From NCBI GenBank assembly GCA_903907995.1, contig CAIVQH010000060.1:248001-312000 (forward strand): DNA of 64,000 nucleotides. The letters run 5' to 3'. Positions 61,933 through 64,000 of this stretch are shown in pieces. The notes beneath the pieces were generated by a model. That model made no database searches and had not been told where the DNA came from. It saw only the letters and a list, made by a program, of their open reading frames with translations. The stretch is from an uncultured Verrucomicrobiota bacterium (GTDB lineage Bacteria > Verrucomicrobiota > Verrucomicrobiia > Limisphaerales > UBA9464). The position numbers and the translations under genes are program-made. Position 1 is the first letter of the stretch. Each line of letters starts with the position of its first letter.

Positions 61933-63783
61933 TCAGGGCTCGCGAATCTCTGTCAACGCATCAAGCTTGGGATTGGCGATCTTCTGCGTGTGCCCGCCCG
62001 GCCAGACGATGGTGATGTCGTCCACGCGGGTGGCATCACCGAGGCCAAAAGTGAGCGGCAGCTCGCTCTGGGAAAGGTAGCTCCGCGTCGGCATGACCTG
62101 CCGGGCCAGCGTCTGACCGTTCAGCCGCACCGTGATCCAGGCACCAATGGCGTCGCGGTTTGCCTTGGTGCCCACGAGTTTGAACCGCAGCCAGTGGTGG
62201 CCAAGGTGCTGGTCGTTGCGGAGGAGGACGGGCGGCCCGTTGATCTGGGTGATCACCACATCAAGATCCCCGTCGCCGTCAAAATCGGCATACGCGCTGC
62301 CGCGACCGACCAGGGGACGGAATAGATCGGGGCCGGCATTGGTTGCATCGGCCGGAACAAAGGTGGGGCCCTCCGCACCGCCGGCATTCCAGAAGAGCTG
62401 GGCGGGCTGGCGATAGCGGACGCCCTGCTGGACCTTTTCAATCTCCGCTTCCAGATGGCCGTTGGCCGTCAGCACATCGAGGCGCCCGTCGAGATCGTAG
62501 TCGAAGAAGAACAGGCCGAACTTGAGCAGCTGCCGGCTGGCCGGGCCAAGCCCTTCCGTGATTGCCTCGTCGGTGAACAGGAGCTGCTCCTGCGACGCGG
62601 GCCGCGAGACATAGAGGGCGTTCATCTCGTTGGCAAAGTTGCCGATGGCAATGCCCAGCGCCTCATCGTTGCGGAAGCGGGCCGCATCGATGCCCATCGC
62701 CCCACGCGCCTGTCCGTACGGATCAAAGGCCAGCCCAGTGGCGGCCCCGACCTCGGCAAACGTGCCGTCGTGACGGTTGGTGAACACGAAGTTCTGCACC
62801 GTGTCGTTGGCCACCACGAGATCGATGAAACCGTCGTTATTCAAATCGATGGGCGCCACGGCTAGCGTCTTCGCCATAGGCATGCCGGTGGCGGGATTCT
62901 TCACCTGCAATCCGCTGGTCGCCGAGATGTCCGTGAAATGCCCCTGGCCGTCATTGCGGAACAGCTGCGGCACCGTGCCGGGGAAATTCCAGGGGCGACC
63001 GTAGGCGCGGCCGAGACCGACCAAGGTGTTATTGACCTCCAGATCCAGCTCCGGCGACCAGCGCACATAGTGCGCCACAAAAAGGTCGAGATCGCCGTCG
63101 TTGTCGATGTCGATCCACGCGGCGGCTGTGCTCCACTGGTCGGAACCGCCACCCACTCCTGCACTGGCGGTCACATCGGCAAACTTGCCACCTCCAAGGT
63201 TGTGGAAAAGATGATTGCCACCGACCGCCGTGATGAAGACGTCCACGCGCCCGTCATTGTCAAAATCGCCACAGGCGACGCCCATGCCATACAGGCTGAC
63301 ATCGAGCCCGGAACCGGCGGTCACGTCGGTAAACTTGGGTTGGCCTCCGGGCTGCGTGTCATTGCGATAAAGCGCCAGGGTCGGAGGCAGGTTTGTGGCG
63401 CGACGCGCGTCCCCCGGCCACCAGGTGGAGTTCACAAACAGCAGGTCTGGATCTCCATCCCCGTCGAAATCGAACCAGGCAACACCGCCCCCCATAGTCT
63501 CGGGCAGCAGTTTTTGGCCGGCCGCCCCGTTCTCATGGCGAAAATGGATTCCGGCCGCCGCCGTGACATCGGTAAAGCGCACCAGCGGCAGTTTCACATT
63601 CGTCGGCGAAACCTGCGGCGCCCGCAATGTCGTCAGTTTTTGCGGTCCAACCGCCGGTCGGCGGGTAAGCGAGAAGACGAGTCCACCAGCAGCCGCCGCC
63701 AACGCCACGAGCACCCACAGCGACCGGCGCAGGGCGCGCGCGATGACGGCGTCATCGGCGGATGGTTCCGGCGGCAAGGACAT
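61933..63783 (-). CDS. CRTAC1/ASPIC-UnbV family FG-GAP repeat protein
   Basis: 616 residues from MSLPPEPSADDAVIARALRRS; an N-terminal anchor helix follows (LWVLVALAAAAGGLVFSLT, ~21-40). VCBS/FG-GAP repeats of the form DFDNDGRVDVFITAVGGNHLFHNLGGGKF and DIDNDGDLDLFVAHYVRW repeat about six times with Ca-binding DxDxDGxxD loops. The C-terminal ASPIC/UnbV domain ends VDDITIVWPGGHTQKIANPKLD. The domain is found in secreted and surface proteins of PVC bacteria; function unknown. It is divergent from the GYF gene at 63943. Confidence 0.9.
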   Translation of the reverse strand: MSLPPEPSADDAVIARALRRSLWVLVALAAAAGGLVFSLTRRPAVGPQKLTTLRAPQVSPTNVKLPLVRFTDVTAAAGIHFRHENGAAGQKLLPETMGGGVAWFDFDGDGDPDLLFVNSTWWPGDARRATNLPPTLALYRNDTQPGGQPKFTDVTAGSGLDVSLYGMGVACGDFDNDGRVDVFITAVGGNHLFHNLGGGKFADVTASAGVGGGSDQWSTAAAWIDIDNDGDLDLFVAHYVRWSPELDLEVNNTLVGLGRAYGRPWNFPGTVPQLFRNDGQGHFTDISATSGLQVKNPATGMPMAKTLAVAPIDLNNDGFIDLVVANDTVQNFVFTNRHDGTFAEVGAATGLAFDPYGQARGAMGIDAARFRNDEALGIAIGNFANEMNALYVSRPASQEQLLFTDEAITEGLGPASRQLLKFGLFFFDYDLDGRLDVLTANGHLEAEIEKVQQGVRYRQPAQLFWNAGGAEGPTFVPADATNAGPDLFRPLVGRGSAYADFDGDGDLDVVITQINGPPVLLRNDQHLGHHWLRFKLVGTKANRDAIGAWITVRLNGQTLARQVMPTRSYLSQSELPLTFGLGDATRVDDITIVWPGGHTQKIANPKLDALTEIREP

Positions 63784-63942
63784 TGGTGGCAACGGTGCGT
63801 CACCATTCCCCGCGAGGCAAGCGGAGGCGGAATCGTTGACCGGCAACGATCGCGTGATGCGGCCGATTCCAGTGCAGTTCTTCCTTTCCCTGTCTATCCG
63901 CCATGTCCAGCCTAGCCGCACCAAGACATTCCCGACCCTTAT

Positions 63943-64000
63943 ATGAACTGGTTCTACGTCGAAGGCGGACAGCAGCGCGGTCCCATCACCCAGGAGGAAT
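63943..64000 (+). CDS. GYF-domain (GYF_2) protein, 5' end only
   Basis: The window ends after 19 residues, MNWFYVEGGQQRGPITQEE. WFYxxxGQQxGPIT is the start of the GYF_2/DUF4339 domain, which in verrucomicrobia is commonly found at the N-terminus of membrane proteins such as RDD-domain proteins. The rest lies outside the window. Confidence 0.8.
   Translation, partial: MNWFYVEGGQQRGPITQEE

Overview
The window is GC-rich, densely coded bacterial chromosome that looks like a member of the Verrucomicrobiota, most likely the Limisphaerales/Pedosphaera side of the phylum. This assignment is an inference from gene content: DUF1080 sugar-hydrolase-like lipoproteins, a PVC-type heme-binding dehydrogenase with an SGNH-like N-terminus, a CRTAC1/UnbV protein, PQQ-propeller secreted proteins, an H-X9-DG pseudopilin, an ECF sigma factor fused to a membrane anchor, and a LuxR-type regulator carrying two integrase-arm-like modules. 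I saw no rRNA, tRNA, CRISPR array, insertion sequence or prophage.

Layout. 0-5.5 kb: a secreted sugar isomerase (cut by the window edge), an RluD-type pseudouridine synthase, a double-DUF1080 lipoprotein, ketopantoate reductase and HU. 5.6-12.2 kb: a Ser/Thr kinase overlapping a carbon-nitrogen hydrolase, an aminotransferase/LysR divergent pair, the membrane-anchored sigma factor, a zinc-ribbon protein and 3-methyladenine glycosylase. 12.2-21.6 kb: a methyltransferase, ParA followed by a PQQ-propeller protein, a CBS-type Mn pyrophosphatase, a nucleosidase, AlgH, a divergent transketolase and a Gfo/Idh protein. 22-25.4 kb: a 1113-residue secreted modular protein. 25.6-37.5 kb: isocitrate dehydrogenase, an exopolysaccharide/exosortase locus (exosortase, EpsI, sugar-phosphate transferase, UDP-glucuronate decarboxylase), serine acetyltransferase, a TonB-ExbB-ExbD operon and aconitase. 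37.6-51 kb: secreted proteins, a DUF5690 transporter-like protein, a Rieske oxygenase with a DAO flavoprotein, the LuxR-type regulator divergent from a pseudopilin operon, and a dimethylglycine-dehydrogenase-like enzyme. 51-64 kb: a second PQQ protein, Era, the PVC dehydrogenase, DUF2071, an ABC exporter, RuvC, a CRTAC1 protein and the start of a GYF-domain gene.

How the genes fit together. Aconitase and NADP-isocitrate dehydrogenase sit in the same window but not in one operon. The exosortase-EpsI-glycosyltransferase set points to an EPS-linked protein sorting and envelope system. The Rieske oxygenase and two folate/FAD-type flavoproteins suggest stepwise demethylation of N-methyl compounds such as glycine betaine; this is an inference from family membership. 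Three unrelated secreted proteins end in a similar C-terminal module of about 60 residues that is not PEP-CTERM. In one of them the module is thrown out of frame by a seven-G run. This module, together with the phased 11-bp repeats between the LuxR-type regulator and the pseudopilin operon, is the most unusual material in the window.
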